Notes: generated by a model not told the origin, from the sequence alone. A stretch of DNA of 64,000 nucleotides from Amphritea opalescens (GCF_003957515.1 NZ_RQXW01000005.1:124001-188000), one strand, 5' to 3'; shown: positions 33,786 to 45,512, counted from the first letter of the stretch. Translations and numbers: made by a program.

Positions 33786-34139
33786 TCAGCGATCTATTTT
33801 TTTGGTTATCAAGGGGGCTTGGTCAAAGGTAACGGCAGACCAGCCTTGTGCCATAAAATTACGGATATTGCCGTGGTCGTTGCCATTTGGATGGGCTAAC
33901 ACATCTTGGTGATAGAAGCGGCCAAAGCAGTTAAGGGTTTGCTGTTCAGACAGCTTATTCAATTGGGCAAAGGCAAATATTTTACAGGAACCTTCATTAG
34001 TGCCGGCTTCATTGATGAGTTGCCCATTGATAAAGCGGGTAGGGGTGTAATCATAGTTGGCTGTGATAACGGCGATGGTGTCTTCAAAGTCGATATTGGC
34101 GGGTTGATCGAGTTGTTGGATGAATTGTTGCAGGTCCAT
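33786..34139 (-). CDS. HopJ family protein
   Basis: A 117-residue protein matching the HopJ family (named for a Pseudomonas type III effector but widespread in non-pathogens): FEDTIAVITANYDYTPTRFING, then NEGSCKIFAFAQLNKLSEQQTLNCFGRFYHQDVLAHPNGNDHGNIRNFM. The length is normal and there is no type III system in the window, so an ordinary cytoplasmic role is likelier than secretion. CAGGAGTCCCTA precedes the ATG. It lies 48 bp downstream of panE on the same strand. Confidence 0.88.
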   Translation of the reverse strand: MDLQQFIQQLDQPANIDFEDTIAVITANYDYTPTRFINGQLINEAGTNEGSCKIFAFAQLNKLSEQQTLNCFGRFYHQDVLAHPNGNDHGNIRNFMAQGWSAVTFDQAPLITKKIDR

Positions 34140-34187
34140 TAGGGACTCCTGTTTGCAAGCGATGGAATATAACGATATAGCGCAGTG

Positions 34188-35126
34188 TTATTCTTGTTGT
34201 AATAGCAGCGCGTGAACGAGCTCAGTATTGGGAACCTCGACCTTTAATTGCGCCGCACGTTGGATAACGGCGCCGCTGATGCCGCCGAGTTCGAGAGGGC
34301 GGCCCTTTTCTTTGTCGACTAACATGGAGGTTTTAATTGCATCAAAGTTGCAGATGAGCTCGAACATCTCGTCGACATCGGCTTGGCTGAGCGTGACATC
34401 ATCCGCAGCTGACACCTTGGCAACTTCCTGCATCATGCGGTAGACGGTTTTGCCAAAGGTGGGGTGTGATGTCAGTGCTTGGGTATCTAGGCGGGTCAGG
34501 GCTGACAGTGGATTGACGCCGTTGTTAATGATTAATTTACGCCATAATTCATAGCGAATATCATCACTCAGTTGCGAGGGTATACCCGCTTCATTGAATG
34601 CTGCGGCAAAGGTGGCGAGTGTGGCGGCGGGGAATATCTGCTCGCTGCTCTGGTTAGGCCAGCTACCCATGACAATTTGGGCCGGGCCGGTGGCTTCAAT
34701 CTTACCAGGTGCGATGATATGGCCGCCGATACGGACGGCGAGTCCGCCGAGTGTTCGCTGACGCCCCAGCGCTTGTTCGATGACCGGCTCATTATCAACG
34801 CCATTCTGTAAAGATAACACCGGTGTTTCGGCGGTATTCAGCCAGTCAGCCAGTTGCGTCAGGATGCTGGCGGTGGCGCCGGCTTTGAGTGTCAAAAGAA
34901 TAAGATCGAAATCCTGACACTGAAAGCGGCTTTGTAGCTGATCAATATCCAGCGCGTCAACCGGTTGGTTGAAGTCGAGTTGGGGGTGGTGAATGCTTAG
35001 GCCGTTGTTTTGCAATGCCTGCAGGTGTTCACCACGTGCCAGATAAGCAACCTGATGACCCTGCAGTTGTAGTCTAGCGCCGTAGTAGCAGCCGATGCCG
35101 CCTGCGCCGATAACAAGAAAACGCAT
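34188..35126 (-). CDS. panE: 2-dehydropantoate 2-reductase
   Basis: A 312-residue NADPH-dependent enzyme of pantothenate synthesis that reduces ketopantoate to pantoate. The N-terminal dinucleotide motif is GAGGIGCYYGARL (residues 7-19), and the C-terminal domain carries LWRKLIINNGVNPLSALTR with the catalytic Lys, then KTSMLVDKEKGRPLELGGISGAV. Several ketopantoate reductase paralogues exist in proteobacteria, and other 2-oxo acids are possible substrates, so the symbol is given with some reserve. Confidence 0.85.
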   Translation of the reverse strand: MRFLVIGAGGIGCYYGARLQLQGHQVAYLARGEHLQALQNNGLSIHHPQLDFNQPVDALDIDQLQSRFQCQDFDLILLTLKAGATASILTQLADWLNTAETPVLSLQNGVDNEPVIEQALGRQRTLGGLAVRIGGHIIAPGKIEATGPAQIVMGSWPNQSSEQIFPAATLATFAAAFNEAGIPSQLSDDIRYELWRKLIINNGVNPLSALTRLDTQALTSHPTFGKTVYRMMQEVAKVSAADDVTLSQADVDEMFELICNFDAIKTSMLVDKEKGRPLELGGISGAVIQRAAQLKVEVPNTELVHALLLQQE

Positions 35127-35214
35127 TGTGTTTCCTACTCATATAGTTATTTGAATGAGAGTAGCACTTTACCTTATGCGCAGATGATTTCCAGTCTGTT
35201 TATTAGCTTGAAGA

Positions 35215-36645
35215 TCAACCGCGGCTAGTGCTAGGCGTGTTGCGTGCTGGACGACGGGCGCCGGGCTTTGCTGGTGCATTACCTGTGTTAGTACGACCGC
35301 TACGACCGGCGGGCTTAGCCGCTGTATTGCCCTGCTCTTGACGATTGCCAGTGGCGCTACCGCTACGATGGCGCTTGTTTTTGCTGGCGGGTTTGTTGCC
35401 GCGAGCAACATCGCCCGAACGCTGGCCATCCTGATGGCCATTTTGTGGCTTGGCCCTTTTTGGCTTATTCGGCTTACGTTTACGGTTGCTTAAGCTCGAT
35501 TCGGGCAGATTGTGTAATGGCTGGAAGCCAAGTACTTCTTCCCGTTCCAGTATCCGACCGATGAGGTGCTCAATATCAGACAACTGATCAAATTCATCGG
35601 CGCTGACTAATGAGATTGCCTGACCGCTGGCCCCGGCGCGTCCGGTACGACCAATACGGTGTACGTAATCTTCGGCGACATTGGGTAGATCGAAGTTAAC
35701 CACCTGAGGGAGTTGATCAATATCCAATCCGCGAGCGGCGATATCCGTCGCGACCAAGACTTGAATCTTACCCTGTTTGAACTCTAGCAATGCTTTGGTG
35801 CGGGCTGATTGGCTCTTGTTACCGTGAATAGCCGCGGCTTTAACATTTTCCGAGTCGAGGTGTTTACAGAGTTGATTCGCACCGCGTTTGGTACGGGTGA
35901 AAACTAACACCTGATGCCATTGGTGTTCTGCCAGTAGATGACTAAAAAGGGCGGATTTCTGTTTTTTATCAACCGGGCAGATCCACTGCTTAACGTTAGT
36001 GGCCGTGGTGTTGCGTGCGGCGACAGAGATCTCGACTGGATTGTTCACCAGTCCTTTAGCCAGAGTGCGAATCGAATCAGAGAAGGTGGCAGAGAACATT
36101 AGGTTCTGGCGCTGTTTAGGCAGCAGGTTAATGATCCGCTTGATGTCATGAATAAAGCCCATATCCAGCATACGGTCGGCTTCATCCAGTACTAGCACTT
36201 CAACTTTATTGAATTTAACGGCGTTCTGGTTGTGGAGATCCATCAAGCGGCCAGGTGTAGCGATGAGAATATCGACCCCTTTACGCAGTTGCATCATCTG
36301 AGGGTTGATACTCACGCCACCGAACACGACAGCCGAGCGTAGTGGTAGATTCTTACCGTAATCCGCGACGCTTTCAGCGACCTGTGCTGCTAGCTCTCGG
36401 GTTGGGGTAAGAATGAGTGCTCGAATTTGGGTGCCTTGGGCGCGTTCGCCTTGGCTCAGTCGTTCAAGCAGCGGCAGGGTGAAGCCCGCTGTTTTGCCGG
36501 TGCCAGTCTGGGCCGCAGCCATCAGGTCTTTGCCTTCCAGTACCGCCGGAATTGCTTGGGCCTGAATTGGCGAAGGGGTCTCGTAACCTTTATCGATTAC
36601 GGCATCAAGTATCGGTGCCGATAGGCCCAGATCAGTAAATTTCAT
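35215..36645 (-). CDS. rhlE: DEAD-box RNA helicase RhlE
   Basis: A 476-residue RNA helicase. Motifs in order: Q motif [12 protein letters not shown] near the start, motif [10 protein letters not shown] (about 43-51), [12 protein letters not shown] in VLDEADRML (about 150), SATF, and domain 2 with [13 protein letters not shown] and [10 protein letters not shown]. The C-terminal 90 residues are a basic, disordered tail ([15 protein letters not shown]..., [16 protein letters not shown]), usual for RhlE and involved in RNA binding. It lies 88 bp upstream of panE and is probably its own unit. Confidence 0.9.
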   Translation of the reverse strand: MKFTDLGLSAPILDAVIDKGYETPSPIQAQAIPAVLEGKDLMAAAQTGTGKTAGFTLPLLERLSQGERAQGTQIRALILTPTRELAAQVAESVADYGKNLPLRSAVVFGGVSINPQMMQLRKGVDILIATPGRLMDLHNQNAVKFNKVEVLVLDEADRMLDMGFIHDIKRIINLLPKQRQNLMFSATFSDSIRTLAKGLVNNPVEISVAARNTTATNVKQWICPVDKKQKSALFSHLLAEHQWHQVLVFTRTKRGANQLCKHLDSENVKAAAIHGNKSQSARTKALLEFKQGKIQVLVATDIAARGLDIDQLPQVVNFDLPNVAEDYVHRIGRTGRAGASGQAISLVSADEFDQLSDIEHLIGRILEREEVLGFQPLHNLPESSLSNRKRKPNKPKRAKPQNGHQDGQRSGDVARGNKPASKNKRHRSGSATGNRQEQGNTAAKPAGRSGRTNTGNAPAKPGARRPARNTPSTSRG

Positions 36646-36721
36646 GCATACTCTCTATAACTACATTGTCGAAATGACAGGAGGGCGAAGGATACAGGAA
36701 AGGCCACTGAAATGGCAGTGA

Positions 36722-37543
36722 TTATCCCTTTTGTCCGTGACAACTGAGTTGCCAGACTTCGACTGCACCAGCATTTAGATTAGCGATCACATTGGGTCCC
36801 ATCTGGCTGAATGTTTTACCCAAAATTTTTGCCGGTGATAGGTTGGAAGTGCTTTTAACGGAATCTTCTTTTTTCGCCTGTCGTTGTCGCCATTGTAACG
36901 CTTCATCGGACCAGTTTTCAGCCCGCTCTAACTGAAAATTATTCTGCTGTAATAAGTCTCTCATCGCTTCGAAGGTGATGAGGTGGGATTGGGTTGCGCC
37001 GCTGGCCCAGGGGACAGGGTAACGCATACTATCCGGATTCGGCCCTTGCAGAACCTCATGCAGTAGCAGTGATCCTTGGCTATTGAGTACTCGGCGACAT
37101 TCTTGTAGGCAGAGATCGGTATGTGGAATGTTGAGCAAACTGTGTTGGAAAATAATGCAGTCAAAGCTGTTATCGACAAAAGGCAGTTGTCGGGCATCAC
37201 AGGTAAGGACGTCCGGCGATGTCGCAGGGGCTGTCAGTTGGCTAATGGCACGGTTGAGTCGATTAAAGCGATGGGTGATATCGATACCAACAACCTCAGT
37301 ACTCTTGTTGGTGGTGAGCATCCGCATCAAGCCGCCAATGCCCGAGCCGATTTCTAGAATGCGCGCCGGTTTTAGTTGTTCGAGTTGCAGTAATAGTTTT
37401 TCTGACGCTTTGATGCCACCAATATGCAGTTGGTCTAGGGGGGCGAGCTGATAGAGAGAGGGGCCGTCAGGGTAACGTTCACGTAGTTGTTGCAGCAGAA
37501 AGGTTTCATCTGTGTGATGGCTGTAATGTTGATCAATATCCAT
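36722..37543 (-). CDS. Class I SAM-dependent methyltransferase
   Basis: A 273-residue methyltransferase: motif I ILEIGSGIGGLMRML (about 65-79), acidic post-I VVGIDITHRF, and DCIIFQHSLLNIPH (motif IV-like) in a typical Rossmann order. The substrate is not evident; the methyl-accepting class resembles the UbiE/small-molecule type. Start at 37543 (MDIDQHYSHH) is preferred because TAAGGAT lies 7 nt upstream; the ATG at 37567 lacks a site. Its nearest neighbour is the acyl-CoA synthetase gene, 108 bp upstream, but a terminator lies between. Confidence 0.8.
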   Translation of the reverse strand: MDIDQHYSHHTDETFLLQQLRERYPDGPSLYQLAPLDQLHIGGIKASEKLLLQLEQLKPARILEIGSGIGGLMRMLTTNKSTEVVGIDITHRFNRLNRAISQLTAPATSPDVLTCDARQLPFVDNSFDCIIFQHSLLNIPHTDLCLQECRRVLNSQGSLLLHEVLQGPNPDSMRYPVPWASGATQSHLITFEAMRDLLQQNNFQLERAENWSDEALQWRQRQAKKEDSVKSTSNLSPAKILGKTFSQMGPNVIANLNAGAVEVWQLSCHGQKG

Positions 37544-37604
37544 CGGCGTATCCTTACTGTTGGTCATTTATAAGTTATTTAAGTGATTGTTGCGGCGATT
37601 GAAC

Positions 37605-37631
37605 CAAAAAAAACGGGGTCATAAGACCCCG
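37605..37631 (-). terminator. Intrinsic terminator of the acyl-CoA synthetase gene
   Basis: CGGGGTC and GACCCCG pair around ATAA; on the minus strand eight T follow. It is 20 bp past the synthetase stop. Confidence 0.9.
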
Positions 37632-37651
37632 AATATTATCACTATGTGAGA

Positions 37652-39343
37652 TTAGATATCATCGAGGCCTAGCTCTTTGATGGAAATTTCTCGCATTTTA
37701 AACTTTTGGATTTTCCCGGTCACGGTCATTGGAAACTCCTCAACGAATTTAAAGTAGCGAGGAATTTTAAAGTGAGTAATCTGACCTTTACAGAACTCCC
37801 GTAACTGGTTTTCGGTCACACTTTCCGAATCGACACCGAGTTTAACCCAGGCGATCAGCTCCTCTCCATATTTCTTATCGGGCACACCGGTCACCTGAAC
37901 ATCGGTGATGTTCGGGTGAGTATAAAGAAACTCTTCGATCTCTTTCGGGTAGACGTTTTCACCCCCACGGATCACCATGTCTTTGATGCGGCCTACGATC
38001 TGAATATAGCCCTCTTCGTCCATGGTGGCGAGATCTTCGGTATGCATCCAGCCATTATCATCAATGGCTTTTTTGGTACCTTCTTCATTGTTCCAGTATT
38101 TGATCATGACACTATAGCCACGGGTGCAAAGCTCTCCGATTTCACCCCGGGGTGACACCCGTCCGGTGAGGGGGTCGATGATCTTGCTTTCCAGATGAGG
38201 CTGGGTGCGGCCGACGGTGGTGACCTGCTTATCGAACGGGTCATCCGCGGCGGTCTGGGTCGATACCGGGCTGGTTTCGGTCATCCCGTAGGCGATCTGA
38301 ACCTCTTTCATGTTCATCTTGGAGTTAACGGCTTTCATCACTTCTGCAGGGCAGATAGAGCCTGCCATAATACCGGTCCGTAGACTCGATAGATCATAAT
38401 TGCTGAAATCGGGATGTTCTAACTCGGCGATGAACATGGTGGGCACACCATAGAGAGCGGTGGCTTTCTCTTTTTGCACCGCTTCGAGCACGGCTTTAGG
38501 CTCGAAACCATCGGTGGGATAGATCATGGTAGAACCATGGGTGACACAGCCTAAATTACCCATCACCATGCCGAAGCAGTGGTACAGCGGTACAGGAATG
38601 ATCACACGGTCTTTGTGGGTGAAGTTTTGACTTTCAGCCACAAAAAAACCGTTATTGAGAATATTGTGATGACTCAGGGTGGCGCCTTTCGGGAAACCGG
38701 TGGTGCCTGAGGTGTACTGGATATTGATAGGATCATCAAACTGCAGTGTCACCTGAATGTCTTTGACTTGTTGTAAATCGACTTTATCGGCCTCTTCAAC
38801 AAAATCATCCCAACGCCACATGCCGGGGTGCTGAGTATCTGACAGGTTGATAATACACTCGAGCGTTTTTAACTTGGCCGATTTGAGGTGGCCTTTTTCG
38901 CATTCATGTAACTCGGGCGCCAGTTCTAACAGCATCTGAGTATAGTTAGAGCTCTTGAATGTATCAGCGGTCACGAGGAAGCGTGTGCCGGACTGATTGA
39001 GGGCGTATTCGAGTTCATGCAGGCGGTATGCGGGGTTGATATTCACCAGAATAGCGCCCACTTTGGCGGTAGCAAACTGGGTGACGGTCCACTGCGCCGT
39101 GTTCGGCGACCAGATGCCGATACGGTCACCGGGCTCTATGCCGACAGCGAGTAGGGCGCGAGCGCATTGCTCTACCTTTTCTTGTAGCTGCGCGTAGCTC
39201 CAATGGATATCCTGATAATGGACAATGAGTGCATCATTATCGGGGTAGGTGGCGCAGGTTTCATCAAACTTGTCGCCTATGGTCATGCCCAGCAAGGGAG
39301 TGTTGCTGGCGCCGCTGGTATAGCTGGGTTGTGTAATACTCAT
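37652..39343 (-). CDS. AMP-binding acyl-CoA synthetase
   Basis: A 563-residue adenylate-forming enzyme. The phosphate loop is [11 protein letters not shown] (about 205-215), YGMTETSP (about 360) binds AMP, and the catalytic C-terminal lysine is in [13 protein letters not shown]. Length and motifs are those of medium/long-chain or branched-chain acyl-CoA ligases of the type found with liu/atu clusters. Its position downstream of liuE suggests activation of a short branched-chain acid or acetoacetate, but the substrate is not proven. The AhpD-like gene precedes it by 87 bp. Confidence 0.83.
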   Translation of the reverse strand: MSITQPSYTSGASNTPLLGMTIGDKFDETCATYPDNDALIVHYQDIHWSYAQLQEKVEQCARALLAVGIEPGDRIGIWSPNTAQWTVTQFATAKVGAILVNINPAYRLHELEYALNQSGTRFLVTADTFKSSNYTQMLLELAPELHECEKGHLKSAKLKTLECIINLSDTQHPGMWRWDDFVEEADKVDLQQVKDIQVTLQFDDPINIQYTSGTTGFPKGATLSHHNILNNGFFVAESQNFTHKDRVIIPVPLYHCFGMVMGNLGCVTHGSTMIYPTDGFEPKAVLEAVQKEKATALYGVPTMFIAELEHPDFSNYDLSSLRTGIMAGSICPAEVMKAVNSKMNMKEVQIAYGMTETSPVSTQTAADDPFDKQVTTVGRTQPHLESKIIDPLTGRVSPRGEIGELCTRGYSVMIKYWNNEEGTKKAIDDNGWMHTEDLATMDEEGYIQIVGRIKDMVIRGGENVYPKEIEEFLYTHPNITDVQVTGVPDKKYGEELIAWVKLGVDSESVTENQLREFCKGQITHFKIPRYFKFVEEFPMTVTGKIQKFKMREISIKELGLDDI

Positions 39344-39430
39344 TAAATTATTCCCACCGTTATTTTTATAAATCGAGGGTTTATCTTGCGTCCTGTTAGC
39401 TTGCTAGGACGCACCTTTGCTGTGTCATTG

Positions 39431-40009
39431 TTATCTATCTAACGCGTGATATTCCGGGTTAGGCTGCATATCAACCGCACCGGCTACCCGGTTCGTCATA
39501 TTGTAAAAAGCAGCCACGTTAGCGATATCCCAGATGTCTTGATCGTTAAATCCGGCATCTCTGAGCGCCTGACGGTCACTCTCGATGATGCAATCCGGCG
39601 AAACAGTCATCTTAACGGCAAAATCTAGCATAGCGCGGTGGCGTACGGAGAGTTCGGCAGCACGATAGTTGGTGGCGATTAATTCGCCGAGGGCTGGGTC
39701 GCCGGAATACTTTCGCACCGCGGCCCCATGGGCAACGATGCAGTAGAAGCAGTGATTCTGTGAGGAAACGGCCACGGCGATCATCTCACGCTCAAGGGCG
39801 GTTAGATTGCTCTCGCCGAACATCAGCTCGTTATAGTACTTAGAGAATACTTCGAACTGGGCCATATTCTGGCTGTAAGCTTTCAGAACATTGGGGACCA
39901 TGCCGAGCTTATCGTCACAGACGTCGAAGTATTTTTTGACGTCGGCGGGTAGTTCATCCCGTGACGGGTATTTAAGATCAAGTGCGGTAATATGATCAGG
40001 TTGAGACAT
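39431..40009 (-). CDS. AhpD-like (carboxymuconolactone decarboxylase family) protein
   Basis: A 192-residue peroxidase-related protein. The catalytic CxxC pair is CFYC in NHCFYCIVAHGAAVRKY, with the His three residues on, as in AhpD; the fold is all-helical. It begins FDVCDDKLGMVPNVLKAYSQN, the usual start of this subgroup, and ends with the conserved ANVAAFYNMTNRVA. Often found in acid-degradation clusters; it may protect against peroxides. It sits between liuE and the acyl-CoA synthetase gene. A 155-bp gap upstream holds two palindromes (AGGGT-AA-ACCCT and TCAGACGTCTGA). Confidence 0.83.
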   Translation of the reverse strand: MSQPDHITALDLKYPSRDELPADVKKYFDVCDDKLGMVPNVLKAYSQNMAQFEVFSKYYNELMFGESNLTALEREMIAVAVSSQNHCFYCIVAHGAAVRKYSGDPALGELIATNYRAAELSVRHRAMLDFAVKMTVSPDCIIESDRQALRDAGFNDQDIWDIANVAAFYNMTNRVAGAVDMQPNPEYHALDR

Positions 40010-40164
40010 TGTCTTACTCCGTATTATTTTTGTCCTTCAGAGTGCATAGCTAGACGTTTATGCTAAATACCTTTTACGCTATATACTAGGGTAAACCCTT
40101 ATATTAATTCAAGGTAAAAATTCAGGTTAGCAGCTCAGACGTCTGATGACGCTCCATGGTGTGC

Positions 40165-41073
40165 TTAGCTGCCTTGGCAACCCATCGCTAGAGCCACCTT
40201 TGAGCCACTACTGCGTCCCAATTGTGCGCTGATCCAATGGCCTGTCAGGGCAAGTTTATGTAAGTCGACCCCGGTTTCTATGCTGAGTCCATTCAGCATA
40301 TACAAAACGTCTTCCGTCGCTACATTGCCCGATGCTCCTTTGGCATAAGGGCAGCCGCCCAATCCTGCTACCGATGCATCAATCACGGCTATTCCCTCTT
40401 CAATGACAGCATAGAGGTTGGCCAGTGCTTGGCCGTAAGTATCGTGAAAATGTGCTGCGAGCTTGTCAATTGGCACCTGTTGGCTGACCGCTTCGAGCAT
40501 TCGTTTTGCTTTTAGCGGAGTACCAACACCGATCGTATCGCCTAGTGAGATTTCATAGCAGCCCATATCCAAGAGTTCACGGCTAACGGCGGCTACCTGT
40601 GCGGGGGCTATCTCACCTTCGTAAGGGCACCCCATCACTGTAGAGACATAACCTCGGACACGAATATGATTCGCTTTGGCTAGTTCAATCACCGGCGCGA
40701 AGCGTTCTAGGCTCTCTTTGATAGAACAGTTTATGTTCTTTTGCGTGAACGCTTCAGAGGCAGCGCCAAACACGGCTACCTCATCAACGCCTGCTGCGAT
40801 AGCCGCCTCCAACCCTTTAAGGTTGGGGGTTAGGGCCGAGTAAATAACGCCCGGCTTCCGGTCAATGCCAGACATAACCTCAGAGGCATCGCCCATCTGC
40901 GGCACCCATTTAGGGGATACAAAACTGGCGGCTTCAATATGCTTTAGGCCGGTTTCGCTGAGCCGATTGATCAGCTCAACCTTAATCGCCGTGTCAATAA
41001 CGGGACCAGACTCGTTTTGTAAGCCATCTCTGGCCCCCATCTCAAACAAGCGAACTGCTGTTGGCAACGCCAT
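40165..41073 (-). CDS. liuE: Hydroxymethylglutaryl-CoA lyase LiuE
   Basis: A 302-residue TIM-barrel lyase that cleaves HMG-CoA to acetoacetate and acetyl-CoA, the last step of leucine breakdown. GARDGLQNE (13-21) holds the metal/catalytic Arg-Asp, [12 protein letters not shown] is the metal-binding His box, and [14 protein letters not shown] holds the reactive Cys. Length is normal. It is the final gene of the liu order A-B-C-D-E here, 2 bp downstream of liuD (41076) and on the same strand, so cotranscription is expected. Confidence 0.93.
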   Translation of the reverse strand: MALPTAVRLFEMGARDGLQNESGPVIDTAIKVELINRLSETGLKHIEAASFVSPKWVPQMGDASEVMSGIDRKPGVIYSALTPNLKGLEAAIAAGVDEVAVFGAASEAFTQKNINCSIKESLERFAPVIELAKANHIRVRGYVSTVMGCPYEGEIAPAQVAAVSRELLDMGCYEISLGDTIGVGTPLKAKRMLEAVSQQVPIDKLAAHFHDTYGQALANLYAVIEEGIAVIDASVAGLGGCPYAKGASGNVATEDVLYMLNGLSIETGVDLHKLALTGHWISAQLGRSSGSKVALAMGCQGS

Positions 41074-41075
41074 GA

Positions 41076-43082
41076 TTACGCCTCCGTAGTCTCGAGTGCA
41101 TTCAGCGAGATCAGTTCGGCCCCGTCGGCGACCAGATCTCCCTCGGCAAAATAGATCTCTGCGACGGTGCCATCATGGGGCGCTTTAAGGCTGTGCTCCA
41201 TTTTCATCGCTTCCATGATTACCAGTGTTTCACCGGCTTTAACGCTTTGTCCTGATTCAACTAGTACCGCCACAACAGCGCCGTTCATTGGTGCAGTCAG
41301 GCTGTTATCAGCCGCATGATCATCCGTGCCAAAGGTTTCCCGATGCTGCTCGCAAATAAACTGCTCGCCGTCGTGGAACAGGGTGAGGTGGTCACCATCG
41401 TTATAGAGGTGGACGCTTAGTTGATGGCCGTTAATGACAACCTTTAGCTGATCATCATTCAGCACCGCACTAACCTGATAGCTGGCATCATCAATTTGAA
41501 TTTGATATTGACCCTGATCGTTGACGCCCTGTTCTAGCACATTGAGTTGATACTCAGTTTCGGCATGAATGAGGGTTAACGGGCGGGCATATTCAGAATT
41601 CAGACGCCAGTTATTCTGGTAGCCAAACGGTGAATAAGGGTCGTCCGGATTATTAGCCTGCTGCTTGGTTTTCTCGCTAAAGAAACACGCCGCCATGACT
41701 AAACAGAAAGCCGTATTGAGGTTGCTTGCCGGGAACAATAACTGCTCATGCTTATCAATAAAGCCGGTATCGAGGTCCAGTGCTTTAAAAGGTGCGCTAC
41801 CCGCAAGGTTACGCAGAAAACGTAAGTTGGTTTTTAGGCCACTGATACGATATTCCTCAAGGGCTTGTTCCATCCGTGCAATCGCTCGGTCACGATCATC
41901 ATCCCAGACGATCAATTTAGCGATCATCGGATCGTAGAACACGCTCACCTCATCACCCTCGACAACCCCCGTGTCTACCCGAACATGTAGGTTTTCTTCT
42001 GGAGTACGCAAATAGCGTAGCGTACCGGTGGCTGGCAAGAAGTCATTATCAGGATCTTCGGCATATACCCGCGCTTCTAGCGCATGGCCGTTAATACGGA
42101 TTTCATCTTGCTGCAGTGGTAGGGGTTCGCCACTGGCGATCCGGAGTTGCCATTCCACCAAATCTTGGCCGGTAATCATCTCTGTGACCGGGTGTTCAAC
42201 CTGCAAGCGGGTGTTCATCTCCATAAAGTAGAATGAACCATCGACATCGTAGAGAAACTCGACGGTGCCGGCGCCGACATAGTCGATCGCCTGAGCGGCG
42301 CGAACAGCTGCTTCACCCATCTCTTTACGGGTGGCATCAGGTAGGTTAGGGGCCGGAGCTTCCTCGATCACTTTTTGATGGCGACGTTGTACTGAACAAT
42401 CCCGTTCTGCTAAATAAACCCCATTGCCCTGCTTATCACAGAACACTTGGATCTCAACGTGGCGGGGTTGGGTCAGATAGCGTTCGATCAGCATATCCGG
42501 GTTACCGAAGGCGTTTTTCGCTTCGCGGCAGGCCGATACCAGTGCTTCATCGAACTCTTCGATCGATTCGACCACCCGCATCCCTTTACCACCACCACCG
42601 GCAACCGCTTTCAGCAGCTGCGGAAAGCCACAGCGAACGGATTCGGTTTTCAGCACTTCGGGTGTTTGATCTTCGCCATGATAGCCCGGCACCAGAGGCA
42701 CGGACGCATGTGACATAATCTCTTTAGCGGCAGACTTTGAGCCCATCGCTTCGATAGCAGCCGTTGGCGGGCCGATAAACTCGATACCATTATCGAAACA
42801 GGATTTGGCGAAGGCAGCGTTTTCTGAGAGAAAACCATATCCCGGGTGCACCGCTTGAGCGCCGGACTGTATCGCAATCTCTAGAATTTTATCACCGCGT
42901 AGATAGCTTTCACTACTCGGCGCAGGGCCTAGCAGGAAGGCTTCATCGGCCATGGCGACGTGACGGGCGTTTTTGTCGGCTTCAGAGTAAACGGCGACAC
43001 AACGGATGCCCATGCGGTGAGCGGTTTGGATAACCCTGCAGGCAATTTCGCCACGGTTAGCGATTAGAATTTTATTAAACAT
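41076..43082 (-). CDS. liuD: 3-methylcrotonyl-CoA carboxylase, biotin-carrying alpha subunit LiuD
   Basis: A 668-residue protein. Residues 1-450 are a biotin carboxylase: [20 protein letters not shown], the Gly-rich ATP loop [16 protein letters not shown], and [15 protein letters not shown] beta-barrel linker follows, and the biotinyl domain ends the protein with [15 protein letters not shown], where Lys of AMKM carries biotin. With LiuB it carboxylates 3-methylcrotonyl-CoA. The preceding liuC stops 5 bp upstream, so the genes form one unit. Confidence 0.93.
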   Translation of the reverse strand: MFNKILIANRGEIACRVIQTAHRMGIRCVAVYSEADKNARHVAMADEAFLLGPAPSSESYLRGDKILEIAIQSGAQAVHPGYGFLSENAAFAKSCFDNGIEFIGPPTAAIEAMGSKSAAKEIMSHASVPLVPGYHGEDQTPEVLKTESVRCGFPQLLKAVAGGGGKGMRVVESIEEFDEALVSACREAKNAFGNPDMLIERYLTQPRHVEIQVFCDKQGNGVYLAERDCSVQRRHQKVIEEAPAPNLPDATRKEMGEAAVRAAQAIDYVGAGTVEFLYDVDGSFYFMEMNTRLQVEHPVTEMITGQDLVEWQLRIASGEPLPLQQDEIRINGHALEARVYAEDPDNDFLPATGTLRYLRTPEENLHVRVDTGVVEGDEVSVFYDPMIAKLIVWDDDRDRAIARMEQALEEYRISGLKTNLRFLRNLAGSAPFKALDLDTGFIDKHEQLLFPASNLNTAFCLVMAACFFSEKTKQQANNPDDPYSPFGYQNNWRLNSEYARPLTLIHAETEYQLNVLEQGVNDQGQYQIQIDDASYQVSAVLNDDQLKVVINGHQLSVHLYNDGDHLTLFHDGEQFICEQHRETFGTDDHAADNSLTAPMNGAVVAVLVESGQSVKAGETLVIMEAMKMEHSLKAPHDGTVAEIYFAEGDLVADGAELISLNALETTEA

Positions 43083-43087
43083 GCCGT

Positions 43088-43891
43088 TTACTCCTGAATC
43101 CAGTTCGGTTTACGCTTTTGCAAAAAGGAGCTAAGTCCTTCTTGGCCTTCATCGCTGACACGGATGTCGGCGATACGGCGGGCGGTGTCATCAATCACTT
43201 CTGTCGTGATCTCTTTTTGACTAACGGCATAGATAAGCTGTTTGGCGGCTTGCATGCCCTGTGGACTATTCTTTTGCAGTGTGGCTGTCATGCGGTCACA
43301 GGCTTCGTCTAGTTGCTCAACACTGTCGACGACTTCATGTACGAGTCCGAACTGCTGTGCCTGACGCGCCGAGAATGGTTCGGCGGTGAGGAAGTAACGG
43401 CGAGACTGACGTTCGCCGATCGCCCGGACGACATAGGGGCTAATAACAGCAGGAATCAAGCCGATCTTAACTTCCGACAAGCAAAACGCACTGCTTTCGG
43501 CGGCGATCACAATGTCGCAACAGGCCGCAAGTCCGACCGCGCCACCGTAGGCTGCACCTTGGATCAGGGCGATAGTCGGTTTGCTATGGTTATTTAACCT
43601 TTCCATCAGCTTTGCTAATTGACCAGCGTCCACCCGGTTTTCTTCGTGGGTGTTATTGGCCATGCGCTTCATCCAGGCCAAATCGGCACCGGCGGAAAAG
43701 TTCTTACCGCGAGAGCGCAATACTAAAGCCCGTACATCTGGGTCTTCCTGTGTCGCTTCTAGTTGTTGGATGAGCTGTTCGATGACCGCATCATCGAAGG
43801 CGTTGTGCACTTCGGGGCGGTTGATGATCAACTCAGCAATACCGTTGCTGCTTTTTTCGAGCAGCACAAATTGTTTATGTTTGATAGACAT
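43088..43891 (-). CDS. liuC: Methylglutaconyl-CoA hydratase LiuC
   Basis: A 267-residue enoyl-CoA hydratase/isomerase-family enzyme. The oxyanion-hole segments are NFSAGADLAWMKRM and QGAAYGGAVGLAACCDIVIA, and the catalytic region is FCLSEVKIGLIPAVISPYV with Glu in SEVKIG. Length fits the family. It lies between liuB and liuD in the liu cluster, which supports the specific role of hydrating 3-methylglutaconyl-CoA to HMG-CoA. Start ATG at 43891 with a GGAGAG-type site in the liuB end; stop 5 bp before liuD. Confidence 0.9.
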   Translation of the reverse strand: MSIKHKQFVLLEKSSNGIAELIINRPEVHNAFDDAVIEQLIQQLEATQEDPDVRALVLRSRGKNFSAGADLAWMKRMANNTHEENRVDAGQLAKLMERLNNHSKPTIALIQGAAYGGAVGLAACCDIVIAAESSAFCLSEVKIGLIPAVISPYVVRAIGERQSRRYFLTAEPFSARQAQQFGLVHEVVDSVEQLDEACDRMTATLQKNSPQGMQAAKQLIYAVSQKEITTEVIDDTARRIADIRVSDEGQEGLSSFLQKRKPNWIQE

Positions 43892-43904
43892 CAGAAGCTC
43901 TCCA

Positions 43905-45512
43905 TTACATCCGGAATACGCCGAAGTGGGTATCCGCCACTGGCTTGTTGAGCGCGGCAGATAGACTCATGCCGATAACATCCCGGGTTTGTTTTGGGTC
44001 GATAACACCATCATCCCAAAGGCGGGCAGAAGCGTAATAAGGATGCCCCTGGTGTTCATAGGTATCGATGATGGGCTGTTTGAAGCTGGCTTCCTCTTCT
44101 TTAGACCAGGCTTCTCCGGTGCGATCCATATTGTCACGCTTAACGGTTGCCAGTACGCCGGCGGCTTGTTCGCCGCCCATGACGGAGATACGGGCATTGG
44201 GCCACATGAACATCAGATTAGGGCTGTAGGCGCGGCCACACATGCCGTAGTTACCGGCACCAAAGCTGCCGCCGATCAGTACGGTAAATTTAGGCACATC
44301 GGCGCAGGCCACGGCCATCACCATTTTCGCACCATGTTTGGCGATACCTTCCGCTTCATATTTTTGACCAACCATAAAGCCGGTAATATTTTGCAGGAAT
44401 AACAGAGGTATTTTGCGCTGACAACAGAGCTCGATAAAGTGAGCGCCTTTCTGAGCCGATTCACCAAAGAGAATGCCGTTGTTGGCAATAATACCCACGG
44501 GATAGCCGTGAATATGGGCAAAACCTGTTATTAAAGTGGTGCCGTATAGTTTTTTAAATTCATCGAACTCAGAACCATCGACGATGCGGGCGATGACTTC
44601 ACGCACATCGTAAGGTTTTCTCAGATCGGTACCGACAATGCCGTAAAGTTCATCGGCTGGGTAAAGAGGCTCTTTGGTCGCCTGCGTCTTGATATTGATC
44701 TCTTTGCGACGGTTGAGGTTAGCGACACAGGTGCGGGCAATTTCCAACGCATGGGCATCGTTCTCAGCATAATGATCCGCAACACCGGACACTTTACAAT
44801 GCACATCGGCACCGCCGAGATCTTCAGCACTGACGACTTCGCCGGTGGCTGCTTTGACTAACGGAGGACCGGCTAGAAAGATGGTGCCTTGATCGCGCAC
44901 GATAATCGATTCATCAGCCATCGCGGGCACATAGGCGCCACCTGCGGTACATAAACCCATTACCACAGCAATTTGAGGAATACCTTTAGCGGACATGCGC
45001 GCTTGGTTGTAAAAAATACGGCCGAAGTGATCGCGATCGGGAAAAACATCATCCTGTTGTGGCAGGTTGGCGCCACCGGAGTCGACTAAGTAGATGCAGG
45101 GCAGATGGTTCTGTTCAGCAATCTCTTGAGCGCGAAGGTGTTTCTTCACGGTCAGTGGGAAATAGGTGCCGCCTTTAACGGTGGCATCGTTGGCGATAAT
45201 CATGCATTCGATACCGCTTACTCGGCCGATACCGGTAATAATGCCCGCTGCCGGTACATCGTCATCGTAGACGTTATAGGCCGCTAGTTGAGAGAGTTCC
45301 AATAAAGGGGAGCCATCGTCCAGCAGCGTATTGATACGTTCACGGGGTAACAGTTTGCCGCGGGATAGGTGGCGTTCTTGATATTTAGCGCCGCCGCCTT
45401 GATGAATCTTGGCTGTTTTTTCGCGTAGATCGTTTACCTCGGTGGCCATTGCATCGTAATTAGCACGAAACTCCTCAGCCCGAGGGTTAATTTTTGTTGT
45501 AATGGTAGCCAT
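43905..45512 (-). CDS. liuB: 3-methylcrotonyl-CoA carboxylase, carboxyltransferase beta subunit LiuB
   Basis: A 535-residue carboxyltransferase. Typical blocks are [19 protein letters not shown]-like [49 protein letters not shown] and [27 protein letters not shown], with the acyl-CoA pocket [16 protein letters not shown]. Together with LiuD it forms the carboxylase. It follows liuA by 121 bp and precedes liuC by 13 bp on the same strand. ATG at 45512 with GAGGAACAACA upstream. Confidence 0.94.
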   Translation of the reverse strand: MATITTKINPRAEEFRANYDAMATEVNDLREKTAKIHQGGGAKYQERHLSRGKLLPRERINTLLDDGSPLLELSQLAAYNVYDDDVPAAGIITGIGRVSGIECMIIANDATVKGGTYFPLTVKKHLRAQEIAEQNHLPCIYLVDSGGANLPQQDDVFPDRDHFGRIFYNQARMSAKGIPQIAVVMGLCTAGGAYVPAMADESIIVRDQGTIFLAGPPLVKAATGEVVSAEDLGGADVHCKVSGVADHYAENDAHALEIARTCVANLNRRKEINIKTQATKEPLYPADELYGIVGTDLRKPYDVREVIARIVDGSEFDEFKKLYGTTLITGFAHIHGYPVGIIANNGILFGESAQKGAHFIELCCQRKIPLLFLQNITGFMVGQKYEAEGIAKHGAKMVMAVACADVPKFTVLIGGSFGAGNYGMCGRAYSPNLMFMWPNARISVMGGEQAAGVLATVKRDNMDRTGEAWSKEEEASFKQPIIDTYEHQGHPYYASARLWDDGVIDPKQTRDVIGMSLSAALNKPVADTHFGVFRM